Both the position numbers and the translations under genes were made by a program. A model generated the notes under the pieces. It ran no database searches, was not told the origin of the DNA, and was given only the letters and a program-made list of their open reading frames with translations. A stretch of DNA of 44,614 nt from an uncultured Myxococcales bacterium (GTDB taxonomy: Bacteria; Myxococcota_A; UBA9042): positions 1 to 44,614 of the forward strand of contig CAJBNH010000180.1 in the NCBI GenBank assembly GCA_903955385.1, in the 5' to 3' direction. Below, piece by piece: positions 9,464-16,947 of this stretch. Position 1 is the first letter of the stretch. The number at the start of each line of letters is the position of its first letter.

Positions 9464-10600
9464 TCACGCGCTCGGCCCGCCAACAGACCGCCCCTGACTC
9501 GCTGGCCTGTGCCCCGACAAGTGCTTCAACAGGCGCGACCAGCGGTCCCCGCGCCAACCGTCGAACAGGGGCAGCCACGGGGAGTTGCCGTGTCCGGTGT
9601 CCACCCGCATCCGCACAAACGGCCGGTGCAGACCCAGATCGACCCGCGACGGCACGATGATCTCCGCGCTCGCGCCAAGCGCTGCGGTCTCGCCGGCCCG
9701 AGCCTCAGGCAAGTACCGAAGATAGAACGGTCCGTGGTCGACCCTCCGGGACAGGTCGAGGTGCAACCACTCGCGGTCGCCCTGCCGCAAGGTGACGGAT
9801 CGGGCGCCGGTCATGCCGAATGCGGTGCGGTGGGCGCCCCCAAGCTCGACGGCAAGGTCCCGAACCACGGTCACATGGCCCTTGCTGTCCACCTCGATGC
9901 CGCGCACGACAGGTCCTCCGCCTTCCTGAGGCCACAAGCCGTAGAAGATGCGGTCGCGGTCCGGCAGTGCCGCTCTGCCCCAGAGCCAGGTCGCGATGCC
10001 CAGCCGGTCCAGACCCACCGAGCTGACGTTGCGGTCGTGGTAGACACGGCCATGCGTCCGCAACTTGAAGTCCCCGGCGCGAAGGGCCACGCAGCCCCAG
10101 GCCACGCCGAGCTGGGGCGTCCAAGCGTGAGGCGAATCGCCCAACTCGAGGTCTGCCCCGTTGCGTTGCGGCACCGGTCCGGTCACGACGACTGTACCCG
10201 CGATAGGGTTGTCGCTGCCGCTGACGGGACACGAGATCTCCAGCCGGACCGAGCGGGTGGCTCCGTTGTCCACTTGCGTGATGTGGGTGTCGCCAAACGT
10301 CCAGGCGCCGGCGCCGTCCCAGTGCGCCTCGTCGGCTGAGAACTCGCGCAGGCAGTAGCCAACAAGGCGGCCGCGGTCGTAGAGGCACAAGTTCAAGCTG
10401 GGGCGGCGGTCGGGTAGCTGAGCCTCATCGCGCCGAACCGACTGGGCCTGTCCAGGCAGGAAGGGCAGGCCGAACGACCAGATCGCGATCAGGCCGCTGG
10501 TCGTGTCGTCCAGCAACTCCAGATACCACCAAGCGAAACCGCCCGGGGACCGCCACTGGGCTGGTGTGGGCGCATAGCGGGCGTCGTCCAGCACAATCAC
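9464..10600 (-). CDS. crtC: CrtC-like carotenoid 1,2-hydratase
   Basis: A 378-aa protein starting at GTG 10600, with GGGAG about 10-14 bp upstream. The family signature includes 'GFAWWYLELLDD' near the N-terminus, 'LNLCLYDRGRLVGY', 'HWDGAGAWTFGD' and, centrally, 'YHDRNVSSVGLDRLGIATW' followed by WGRA, matching the 'YHDRNWG...W.WGRA' block of CrtC/hydroxyneurosporene synthases (AttH/lipocalin-like fold). CrtC adds water across the terminal C1-C2 double bond of acyclic carotenoids such as neurosporene or lycopene. It diverges from crtI-crtB across a 438-bp gap, which supports a pigment role. The 3,4-desaturase CrtD that usually works with it is not in the window. The family call is good; the exact substrate is inferred. 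Confidence 0.8.
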   Translation of the reverse strand: MIVLDDARYAPTPAQWRSPGGFAWWYLELLDDTTSGLIAIWSFGLPFLPGQAQSVRRDEAQLPDRRPSLNLCLYDRGRLVGYCLREFSADEAHWDGAGAWTFGDTHITQVDNGATRSVRLEISCPVSGSDNPIAGTVVVTGPVPQRNGADLELGDSPHAWTPQLGVAWGCVALRAGDFKLRTHGRVYHDRNVSSVGLDRLGIATWLWGRAALPDRDRIFYGLWPQEGGGPVVRGIEVDSKGHVTVVRDLAVELGGAHRTAFGMTGARSVTLRQGDREWLHLDLSRRVDHGPFYLRYLPEARAGETAALGASAEIIVPSRVDLGLHRPFVRMRVDTGHGNSPWLPLFDGWRGDRWSRLLKHLSGHRPASQGRSVGGPSA

Positions 10601-11038
10601 GAGGCTCTTCTCCCTTCAGCTGGGTTGCCGTGTCCGACGGCCACCTTGCGGCGCGCATGGTTGCACGGGTTCTCCCGACACCGCGAACATTTCGATGATC
10701 GTCGGCGCGCCAAAGATGCGCCGAACAATCGTGCGGGCCGCAAAGACCGTTGCGCCGCATCTTCGCCCCGGGACGGCTCATCCAACGGTGAAGCGAAGCC
10801 CGTCGCGGTCGTCGCCACGGGAAACAGGCCTACAAGACCGGAGAATTGGACGGCGACTTGGCGACCACGGGTGCAGAACGTTGCGGTTTCAGGCTATCCT
10901 GCGGCGGCCGACTTGGTCCGCGTAGCGGACGACCCGTGTGCCCACGACACGCTTGCGACCTGCCCACCTCCCGCTCCTCGCAATCCCTCGTATTCTGAAG
11001 GGATCCGCCAGACTCCCCCCGATTCGGAGAGCCAGCCC
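10601..11038. promoter_or_regulatory. 438-bp divergent intergenic region between crtC and crtI
   Basis: This gap must hold the promoters of crtC (leftward) and crtI-crtB (rightward). The crtI frame stays open upstream to 10625, but the extra residues look non-coding and the family N-terminus begins at 11039. I see no convincing sigma70 -35/-10 pair on either strand, which would fit promoters that need an alternative sigma such as the ECF factor at 14485-15060. GAAC-containing half-sites occur (for example 10685 and 10723) without regular spacing. No RNA gene is evident. Confidence 0.4.
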
Positions 11039-12568
11039 ATGCCCCGCATTTCGCGAGCCGTCGTCATCGGTGCCGGACTGGGAGGATTGGCAGCGGCCCT
11101 GCGCCTGCGCGCCCGAGGCTATGCCGTCACCGTGCTGGAGGCTCGCGATCAGGCGGGTGGCCGGGCCGGTGTCTTTCGCCAGGACGGTTTCCAGTTTGAC
11201 GCGGGGCCAACGGTCGTCACGGCGCCCTACCTGTTCGACGAGCTGTGGCAGCTGTTCGGAGAGCGCCGCGAAGACCACCTGACCTTCACGCCGGTCGACC
11301 CCTTCTACCGCGTGCAATTCACGACGGGCGAGCACTTCGACTACGTGGGCGACGAGGAGCGGATCCTCGAAGAGATTCGCAAATTCAACCCGGCCGACGT
11401 CGACGGCTACCGCCGGATGGTCGAGCACGCGAAGAAGATCTTCGAGATCGGCTACCTCAAGCTCGCCGACGTCCCCTTCGAGCGCCTTTCCGACATGCTT
11501 CGGGTCGTCCCCGCCATGCTCAGGCTGAAGAGCCACCGCAGCGTGTACCAGCTGGTATCGTCCTACATTCAGGATGATCGGCTGCGGCAGGTGTTCACGT
11601 TCCAACCGCTGCTGGTCGGGGGCAATCCGTTCGACACCTCGTCGATCTACATGCTGATCCACTACCTGGAGCGCAAGTGGGGTGTGCATTGGGCGCGAGG
11701 CGGCACCGCGGCGATCGTTCAGGCGATGGTCGACCTGCTGATCCGCCAAGGCGGTGAGCTGCACCTGAACACCCCGGTGGCCGAGGTCGAGATCCAGGGC
11801 GATCATGCGGTGGCCGTCAACGACGTGACGGGCAAGTCGTGGCCGTGTGACCTGGTGGTCGCCAACGCAGATCCTTCCGTCGTCTACACCCGTATGATCT
11901 CAGCGCGTTATCGCGCAAAGCACAACGACGCTCGCGTGGCCGGGATACGCCAGAGCATGAGCGCGTTCGTGACCTACTTCGGCACCAAGAAGACGTACCC
12001 GGACCTCAAGCACCACACGATCGTGCTTGGCCCACGCTACAAGGGGCTCTTGGACGACGTCTTCAATCGCAAGGTGCTGGCGGACGATTTTTCGCTGTAC
12101 TTGCACGCGCCGACCCGCAGCGACCCGTCGATGGCCCCGCCCGGACACGAGGCGTTCTACGCACTGTCCCCCATCCCCAACAACCGCAGCGGGATTCGGT
12201 GGGACCGGCAGGGCGAGGCCTATCAGGAGAAGATTCTCGAGTCGCTGGAGGCACGTCTGCTGCCTGGCCTGCGGGACAACATCGTGACCAAGTCGTTCAT
12301 CGACGCACGGTTTTTCGCCAAGGACCTCCGGTCGTACGACGGTGCGGCGTTTGGTCCGCAGCCGCTGCTGACCCAGTCCGCATGGTTCCGCTACCACAAC
12401 CGGTCCGAGGACGTGGGCGGCCTTTACTTCGTCGGTGCCGGCACCCACCCGGGCGCCGGCATACCGGGCGTGCTGTCGTCGGCCAAGGTACTGGACCGCG
12501 TGATTCCTGAACCCGATACGGCGGACGTCGTGCATGTCGAGACGCATAAGTATCGGAGTGCGATGTGA
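11039..12568 (+). CDS. crtI: Phytoene desaturase (CrtI family)
   Basis: A 509-aa protein. ATG 11039 follows GGAGA (11026-11030) and starts the FAD-binding region directly: 'AVVIGAGLGGLAAALRLRA' with GxGxxG, then 'VLEARDQAGGRAG'. The C-terminal signature 'GLYFVGAGTHPGAGIPGVL' is typical of CrtI-type carotenoid desaturases. The family introduces double bonds into 15-cis-phytoene to give neurosporene or lycopene, using FAD at the membrane surface. Length is normal (about 490-520). It overlaps crtB by 4 bp, indicating translational coupling. Myxococcus has two CrtI paralogues, a dehydrogenase and an isomerase-like one; I cannot tell which this resembles more. Pairing with crtB favours the main phytoene desaturase. 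Confidence 0.92.
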   Translation: MPRISRAVVIGAGLGGLAAALRLRARGYAVTVLEARDQAGGRAGVFRQDGFQFDAGPTVVTAPYLFDELWQLFGERREDHLTFTPVDPFYRVQFTTGEHFDYVGDEERILEEIRKFNPADVDGYRRMVEHAKKIFEIGYLKLADVPFERLSDMLRVVPAMLRLKSHRSVYQLVSSYIQDDRLRQVFTFQPLLVGGNPFDTSSIYMLIHYLERKWGVHWARGGTAAIVQAMVDLLIRQGGELHLNTPVAEVEIQGDHAVAVNDVTGKSWPCDLVVANADPSVVYTRMISARYRAKHNDARVAGIRQSMSAFVTYFGTKKTYPDLKHHTIVLGPRYKGLLDDVFNRKVLADDFSLYLHAPTRSDPSMAPPGHEAFYALSPIPNNRSGIRWDRQGEAYQEKILESLEARLLPGLRDNIVTKSFIDARFFAKDLRSYDGAAFGPQPLLTQSAWFRYHNRSEDVGGLYFVGAGTHPGAGIPGVLSSAKVLDRVIPEPDTADVVHVETHKYRSAM

Positions 12569-13497
12569 CCTCGCAGCTCCAGCTCGATGCCCGTGCCGTC
12601 CTCGGCCGGCACGCCAAGACCTTCCGTTTCGCAGCCCGGTGGCTTCCCTCCGACGTCCACGATGACGTCGCGGTCGTGTACGCGTTTTGCCGCTGGCTGG
12701 ACGACGTGGCGGACGAGACGCCTGACCGCGACGAAGCCGACCGCCTGCTCCGTGCGGTGCGAAGTCAGGTAGAGACCGGCGTTTCGACCGACCCTTTGAC
12801 CCTTGCCTACTTTGAAGTGGCGACGCGCCGGAACCTGCCGCCCCAAGCCGTGCTGGGCCTCATTGACGGCATGCGGCAAGACCTGCACCCGGTGCGGCTG
12901 GCCGACGACCGCGAGCTCGTGCGCTATGGCTGGCACGTCGCGGGCACGGTCGGGGTCCTGCTGTGCGGTCTGTTGGGTGTCCGAGACCCGGCCGGCCGTG
13001 CGTTCGCCATCGATCTGGGCGTGGCGATGCAGCTCAGCAACATCGCTCGGGACGTGGCCGAGGATGCCCGGCGTGGCCGTGTCTACCTGCCGCGGACTCG
13101 TCTGCAAGCCGCTGGAACAACACCAGAAGCTGTGCTTGCCGGGACTGCTCCCTTGGAGGCTGTGGCCCACGGGGTGCTGGGAGTCTTGACGTTGGCAGAT
13201 CGATACTATGCAAGTGCTTTCACGGGCTTGCGCTACATCCCGTGGCGCGGTCGGGTCGCGATTGCGGCGGCCGGATGGCTGTATCGCCGCATCGGCGCTC
13301 GGCTGCGGGAGCGGGCCGGTCACGCCTTGTTTGGGCGCGTCTACGTCTCGACCTGGCGCAAGGTGCTGGGACTGGTGCCGGCGGTGGGGCTGTCGATCAA
13401 GGCGTCGTTCTCGTCGCGGCCCCATGACGCGGACTTGCACGTCGCGCTCACGGGCTTGTACGGCATCGATGCTCGTGCAAGTGCGGATGAGTCCTAG
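12565..13497 (+). CDS. crtB: Phytoene synthase (CrtB)
   Basis: A 310-aa protein. GTG 12565 overlaps the crtI stop as GTGA, so it is probably translated by coupling. Both Asp-rich, Mg-diphosphate-binding motifs of squalene/phytoene synthases are present: DDVAD (D46-D50) in 'YAFCRWLDDVADE', and NIARDVAED (D163, D167) followed by GRVYLP. The enzyme condenses two geranylgeranyl diphosphates to phytoene, the committed step of carotenoid synthesis. Length is normal. No crtE (GGPP synthase) lies nearby, so precursor must come from elsewhere in the genome. The gene ends in a TAG that overlaps the stop codon of the convergent carH-like gene. Confidence 0.92.
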   Translation: MTSQLQLDARAVLGRHAKTFRFAARWLPSDVHDDVAVVYAFCRWLDDVADETPDRDEADRLLRAVRSQVETGVSTDPLTLAYFEVATRRNLPPQAVLGLIDGMRQDLHPVRLADDRELVRYGWHVAGTVGVLLCGLLGVRDPAGRAFAIDLGVAMQLSNIARDVAEDARRGRVYLPRTRLQAAGTTPEAVLAGTAPLEAVAHGVLGVLTLADRYYASAFTGLRYIPWRGRVAIAAAGWLYRRIGARLRERAGHALFGRVYVSTWRKVLGLVPAVGLSIKASFSSRPHDADLHVALTGLYGIDARASADES

Positions 13498-14453
13498 TGT
13501 GCGTGCGCCAGCGTCGCGGCCCAACCGCTCAGGCCTTCCAAACCGCCCGGGTCCACGACGCCGGGAACGGCTCGGGGAGCTCCGCCGCCGCCGACGACGA
13601 GGTCGACATCCGTCGGCAGTACCCGGCGCAGCTCTGCCAGACGCGCACGAGCGAGCTGCACGGGCATCCACGCCGCAAGACTGACGGCGACGGCGGTCGC
13701 CTTGGACTGCGTCGCAGCCTTGGCCATGTCGGCGTAGGGCACGTTGGCGCCCAGGAACACCAGCCGCAAGCCAGCCAGTGCGAGGACCAGCGCGACCATG
13801 TGCAGGCCCAACACGTGCTCCTCTCCCGGCAGATTGCCCAGCACGACGACAGGACCGCGGTTGTCAGCCGCCAACGGCATCCAGGTGCGGGCCAGCTGCT
13901 CGCGCACCCGCTCGGTCGCAAAGTGCTCGTGGGCAACGGAGAGCCGCCGGTCGGCCCACTGACGTCCCAGTTCTTGCAGGAACGGCGCCAGCCGCTGGGT
14001 CAGGCAAAGCACCACCCCCATCTGGCCCAGAGCGCGGTTCATCTCGCGGTCGAGCGCGTGTGCATCCAACCGATGGACGGCGACCATCCAGACGCGCAAC
14101 CAAGCGTTCTCGTGCGTATCGTGGGAGATGTCCTCGTCTTTCGGGGTATCCGGGGCCGCCACGGCGGTGCGGTCCCCGAGCATCTTCTGCAGCTGATCTT
14201 GGGGCAGCGGAACGACCAGTGAGGCGCGGTGACCAGCCTCCAGCGCTTGTCGAACCCAATTGAGCCGCTCGAGGGTGTCGGGGGTGTACTCCCGCTGGCC
14301 GGACGCGGACCGCTCAGGCGAGGGAAAGCCGTACCGGCGCTCCCAAGTCCGCAGCGTCTCTACTGGAACGCCGGCGGCACGCGCCAGGGCTCCGATCGAC
14401 AGCCGTGCCGAGCCGTCGGCGGGGACATCGGGGACGGACATCGCGCGAGTCAT
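13494..14453 (-). CDS. carH: CarH/LitR-like MerR regulator with B12-binding photoreceptor domain
   Basis: A 319-aa protein; ATG 14453 has GAGG 5 bp upstream. An N-terminal MerR winged helix (about 18-70: 'LSIGALARAAGVPVETLRTW', 'RRYGFPSPERSASGQREY') is followed by a linker, a helical bundle (about 115-195) and a Rossmann-like cobalamin domain (about 200-319). The lower-axial motif ExHxxG is E211-x-H213-x-x-G216. The Wx9EH motif associated with adenosylcobalamin light sensing is W166 with E176-H177. CarH proteins bind AdoCbl as tetramers in the dark, repress carotenoid promoters, and fall apart on illumination. The gene lies 31 bp downstream of an ECF sigma gene in the same direction and is convergent to crtB, strong context for light control of carotenogenesis. 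The position right after W166 is Ala; from memory it is His132 in Thermus CarH. Confidence 0.85.
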   Translation of the reverse strand: MTRAMSVPDVPADGSARLSIGALARAAGVPVETLRTWERRYGFPSPERSASGQREYTPDTLERLNWVRQALEAGHRASLVVPLPQDQLQKMLGDRTAVAAPDTPKDEDISHDTHENAWLRVWMVAVHRLDAHALDREMNRALGQMGVVLCLTQRLAPFLQELGRQWADRRLSVAHEHFATERVREQLARTWMPLAADNRGPVVVLGNLPGEEHVLGLHMVALVLALAGLRLVFLGANVPYADMAKAATQSKATAVAVSLAAWMPVQLARARLAELRRVLPTDVDLVVGGGGAPRAVPGVVDPGGLEGLSGWAATLAHAH

Positions 14454-14484
14454 GAAACCTCAAGTCATTGCGGCGAAGTGCAGC

Positions 14485-15060
14485 CTAGGCAAACGACAGC
14501 TCGCACTCCGTGCGAAGCATGTGGCGCACCCTGTGAAGGCGCGCCTTGACGGCGGCCAGCGACAGTCCGGTGTCGACCGAGTACTCGTGCGCGGTCTCTC
14601 CGTCGACGCCCACACGCATCAGGATGTCGCGGTTCACCGGGTCCAGCTGATCCAGCGCCGTCTCGAAGCGTCGGGCCAGCTGACGATGCTGGAAGTTGAT
14701 TTCGGGCCGCAGCGAAGTCGGGTCATCGCTGCCGTCGAGGATCGCCCGCTCGAGTGCCTCGCCTTCGGTCGGAATCGGAACGCGCTTGCGCTTGCGAAGC
14801 AGCATCTTGGCGCTGTTGTGGGTGACGCGGTACAGCCAGGTCGAAAACTGAGAGTCGCCGCGAAAGCTGTCCGCCTTGCGCACGACGGTCCAAATCACAT
14901 CCTGCAGCACCTCTTCGGCATCCCAGTCGTCTCGCACGATGGGCATCGCAATCGCGAGGATGCGGTGACGGTACTGCGTGTAGAACGCTTGCACGGCGGC
15001 TGCGTCATGCCGGGCGAGGCCGGCGAGCAGGACTTCTTCAGAGCGGGGGGCGGTCGACAT
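14485..15060 (-). CDS. ECF-type RNA polymerase sigma factor, probably LitS/CarQ-like
   Basis: A 191-aa protein. I chose ATG 15060, which has GGAGG 11 bp upstream and lies about 28 bp inside the predicted transcript; the open frame to 15123 would overlap the -35. Sigma region 2 is at about residues 10-95 ('DAEEVLQDVIWTVV', 'DSFRGDSQFSTWLYRVTHNS', then the basic RKRKR) and region 4 at about 130-185 ('LDQLDPVNRDILMR', 'GLSLAAVKARLHRVRHML'). No region 3, so it is an ECF-type factor. No anti-sigma gene adjoins it; control is more likely transcriptional, through the co-directional carH-like gene. It would direct RNA polymerase to light-inducible promoters, possibly crtI-crtB and crtC. This mirrors Streptomyces litR-litS-crt. 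The sigma identity is sure; the target genes are inferred. Confidence 0.85.
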   Translation of the reverse strand: MSTAPRSEEVLLAGLARHDAAAVQAFYTQYRHRILAIAMPIVRDDWDAEEVLQDVIWTVVRKADSFRGDSQFSTWLYRVTHNSAKMLLRKRKRVPIPTEGEALERAILDGSDDPTSLRPEINFQHRQLARRFETALDQLDPVNRDILMRVGVDGETAHEYSVDTGLSLAAVKARLHRVRHMLRTECELSFA

Positions 15061-15080
15061 GTTCAAAGTGGCCTCCGGGG

Positions 15081-15116
15081 TGTTCACGAAGCACAATGTA
15101 TGAACAGCTATTGAAC
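15081..15116. promoter_or_regulatory. Putative operator: GTTCA half-sites over the sigma-carH promoter
   Basis: TGTTCA (15081-15086) and TGAACA (15101-15106) form a 6-bp inverted repeat with a 14-bp gap spanning the -10. A further TTGAAC (15111-15116) lies 11 bp from the second, within the spacer. Direct repeats 11 bp apart are what I recall for tetrameric CarH DNA contacts, so this is a plausible autoregulatory operator. More GAAC sites follow at 15127, 15147 and 15168. The operator role is inference. Confidence 0.35.
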
Positions 15117-15123
15117 GGGTCAA
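15095..15123 (-). promoter_or_regulatory. Sigma70-like promoter of the ECF sigma-carH operon
   Basis: On the minus strand TTGACC (15123-15118) and TACATT (15100-15095) are separated by exactly 17 bp, with the ATG at 15060. The expected transcription start is near 15088, giving a leader of about 28 nt. This is the cleanest housekeeping-type promoter I see in the window. It suggests that the operon is transcribed by the main sigma factor and controlled by a repressor. Confidence 0.6.
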
Positions 15124-15202
15124 GGGGAACCTTTAGACCGAAACAAGAACAGTTTGTTTACCCACACGAACAATCCGGCCTGATTGGGGCAGGAGAAGGC
15201 CG

Positions 15203-15237
15203 CTGTTCCTGGCGATTCGTTCTCCCGGAGAGAACAG
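15203..15237. promoter_or_regulatory. Nested inverted repeats upstream of the dioxygenase gene
   Basis: GTTCTC (15219-15224) and GAGAAC (15230-15235) form a perfect 6-bp inverted repeat with a 5-nt loop. An outer pair, CTGTTC (15203-15208) and GAACAG (15232-15237), shares the right arm. They lie 55-90 bp upstream of ATG 15292, where a promoter or operator is expected. They could also form a 5'-leader hairpin. They share the GAACA core with the sites near the sigma promoter. Confidence 0.35.
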
Positions 15238-15291
15238 TGCGTCCTTTCAACCCCATCTGGCGGCCTGCTTGGGAAACGCTAACTTGAAGAC

Positions 15292-16227
15292 ATGAACAGC
15301 CTCCCCCAGCTGAGCCGACGACGACTGATTGCCCTGCTGGGCCTGGCCGCCTGCTCGCCCGCCCGCCCGCGGCCGGAGAACCCGATGCCCCCTCTTTTGC
15401 CCACGGTCTCCGCTCCTGCGTCCGTTGCCCCCTCTGGCGCCGCGGGGCAGCGGATGCCCGCCGTCTTCTTTGGCCACGGCGCCCCGACGCGCGTGCTGGA
15501 CGCCCAAGCCGGGCACGACTTCATCCAGTGGGGCAAGGTCTTGCCGCGACCGCGAGCGGTGCTGGTGGTGTCAGCGCATTGGGAGAGCGGTGCGGTGCAG
15601 ATCGGCACCACCACCACACGAGAATTAATCTATGACTTCTACCGGTTCCCGGACGAAATGTATCGCGTGCGCTACGACGCGCCGGTGGCCGCCGATCTCG
15701 CCCCGCGGGTGCAGGCGCTGCTGAGGGCGATGCCGCAGGTCGGCCCGTCGGGCGTGACCCGTGCGGACTCGCGCGGTTGGGATCACGGCGTGTGGACCGC
15801 CCTGATGCCCTTGTTTCCGCAAGCCGATGTGCCCGTGCTGCAGATCTCGCTGCCATCCTGGAGTGCCGACGCGCTGCTGCGATTGGGCCGCGAGCTGGCG
15901 CCGCTGCGCGACGAGGGCGTCCTGATCCTCGCGTCCGGCAACGCGACGCACAACTTGGGCAGGGTCGACTTCCAGGGGCGCACGCCGCCGCCGTCTTGGG
16001 CTGTCGAATTCGACACTTGGCTTGCCGAGACCAGTGCCCGCCGCGACTGGGACACGCTGGCCGACGCCCCCAACAAGGCGCCCGCCTTCCGCACCAACCA
16101 CCCGTCGGTCGAGCACTGGACACCGATGCTGGTGGCAGCCGGCGCGGGCGGCGACGCGCCCGTCACCTTTCCGGTCACGGGTTGGGAGTTCGGCAGCTTG
16201 TCCCGGCGGTCGCTGCAGCTCGGCTAG
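15292..16227 (+). CDS. Class III extradiol dioxygenase (YgiD/DODA-like) lipoprotein with Tat-type signal
   Basis: A 311-aa protein. Residues 1-21 form a twin-arginine-like lipoprotein signal (SRRRLIALL, lipobox LAAC, C21), followed by a Pro/Ala-rich linker. The domain from about residue 55 matches LigB-fold dioxygenases related to E. coli YgiD and plant DOPA 4,5-dioxygenase: 'AVFFGHGAPTRVL' (H62), 'VVSAHWES' (H96), 'GWDHGVWTAL' (H165), 'SGNATHNLG' (H220) and a C-terminal NHPSVEHW. These supply the usual metal and catalytic histidines. The family cleaves catechol-type rings; the substrate here is unknown. A Tat lipoprotein signal is unusual, since YgiD is cytoplasmic, and implies folding with metal before export. 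It diverges from the ECF sigma gene across 231 bp, so light control is possible. The nearest gene downstream (pabC) is convergent. Confidence 0.75.
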   Translation: MNSLPQLSRRRLIALLGLAACSPARPRPENPMPPLLPTVSAPASVAPSGAAGQRMPAVFFGHGAPTRVLDAQAGHDFIQWGKVLPRPRAVLVVSAHWESGAVQIGTTTTRELIYDFYRFPDEMYRVRYDAPVAADLAPRVQALLRAMPQVGPSGVTRADSRGWDHGVWTALMPLFPQADVPVLQISLPSWSADALLRLGRELAPLRDEGVLILASGNATHNLGRVDFQGRTPPPSWAVEFDTWLAETSARRDWDTLADAPNKAPAFRTNHPSVEHWTPMLVAAGAGGDAPVTFPVTGWEFGSLSRRSLQLG

Positions 16228-16242
16228 GCCCCGCAACAGTGT

Positions 16243-16947
16243 CTACTGCAAGAGGATCCGGTTCAGCCTCGCCCACGTCGGCAGGTCCGCGACAAGCGCA
16301 TGGCCTTGCAGGGCCACCACAGGCCGCGCTCCTCGCAACACATTGATCGCAAAGGCGTGGTCCCATTCGTGCAAGCGGTCGGGACGCACCTCGGCGGTTG
16401 CCAGCTCTGCGCCCAGGACGTCCACCAGCACCGCTTCGGCCACGGACGGCAGCCGGTCGCCGCTCGCCATGCGAAACAGCCGCCCGTCCCGCTGAAACAG
16501 CAGTGCGGCCGTCGTCGTCTCGGTCAGACGGCCTGCGGCGTCCAGAAGCGCCACGTCCTCCCAGCCGCCCTGCCGTGCGTCGGCGCGCAGCCGTACCCAC
16601 TCAGCGGCGTGCAGAATCTTGTGGCGCGTGTGCAGGGGGTTCCGCACGTCGCTCGCAAGCGTCAGCCGCAGCGGGCCGTCATCGGCCGGGTCGTGCCGGG
16701 ACGCGGCCACCTCCCACCCGTCGTCGATCGACCGCGCACCGAAGCGAATGAACAGGTTCACCCGCGCCACGCCATCCTGCAGTCCGCCGCCGTGGACCGC
16801 CTGACGGGCTCGGTCGGCCAGATCGAGGGGCGGCGGCGCTCGGTCCCAGACCCGCAGGCCGGCCGCAAGCCGCTCAAGGTGGCGGTCCATGTGTCGCAGC
16901 TCGCCGTTTCGCCAAGCGATCGTCTCGTACAGGCCGGGAATCGTCAT
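16243..16947 (-). CDS. pabC: Class IV aminotransferase-fold protein, probable aminodeoxychorismate lyase
   Basis: A 234-aa protein. ATG 16947 overlaps the pabB stop as ATGA, so the two are coupled; the longer open frame to 17142 lies inside pabB and is rejected. Class IV PLP-enzyme features are 'YETIAWRNGEL' at the N-terminus, 'NPLHTRHKILHAAEW' with the probable PLP lysine, and 'ALLDAAGRLTETTTAALLF' with the conserved Glu. Members include 4-amino-4-deoxychorismate lyase, branched-chain aminotransferase and D-amino acid transaminase. The pabA-pabB context favours the lyase, which releases pyruvate from aminodeoxychorismate to give p-aminobenzoate for folate. It is slightly shorter than E. coli PabC (269 aa). 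Confidence 0.78.
   Translation of the reverse strand: MTIPGLYETIAWRNGELRHMDRHLERLAAGLRVWDRAPPPLDLADRARQAVHGGGLQDGVARVNLFIRFGARSIDDGWEVAASRHDPADDGPLRLTLASDVRNPLHTRHKILHAAEWVRLRADARQGGWEDVALLDAAGRLTETTTAALLFQRDGRLFRMASGDRLPSVAEAVLVDVLGAELATAEVRPDRLHEWDHAFAINVLRGARPVVALQGHALVADLPTWARLNRILLQ

Noticed and set aside
10625-11038. N-terminal extension of crtI (open frame from 10625)
   Set aside because: The extra 138 residues are unrelated to CrtI and cover the divergent promoter region; ATG 11039 has a ribosome-binding site and begins the FAD motif.
15292-16227. A betalain-type pigment pathway based on the DODA-like enzyme
   Set aside because: Only one gene supports it, and there is no tyrosinase or glucosyltransferase. 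YgiD-like proteins are widespread without betalains.
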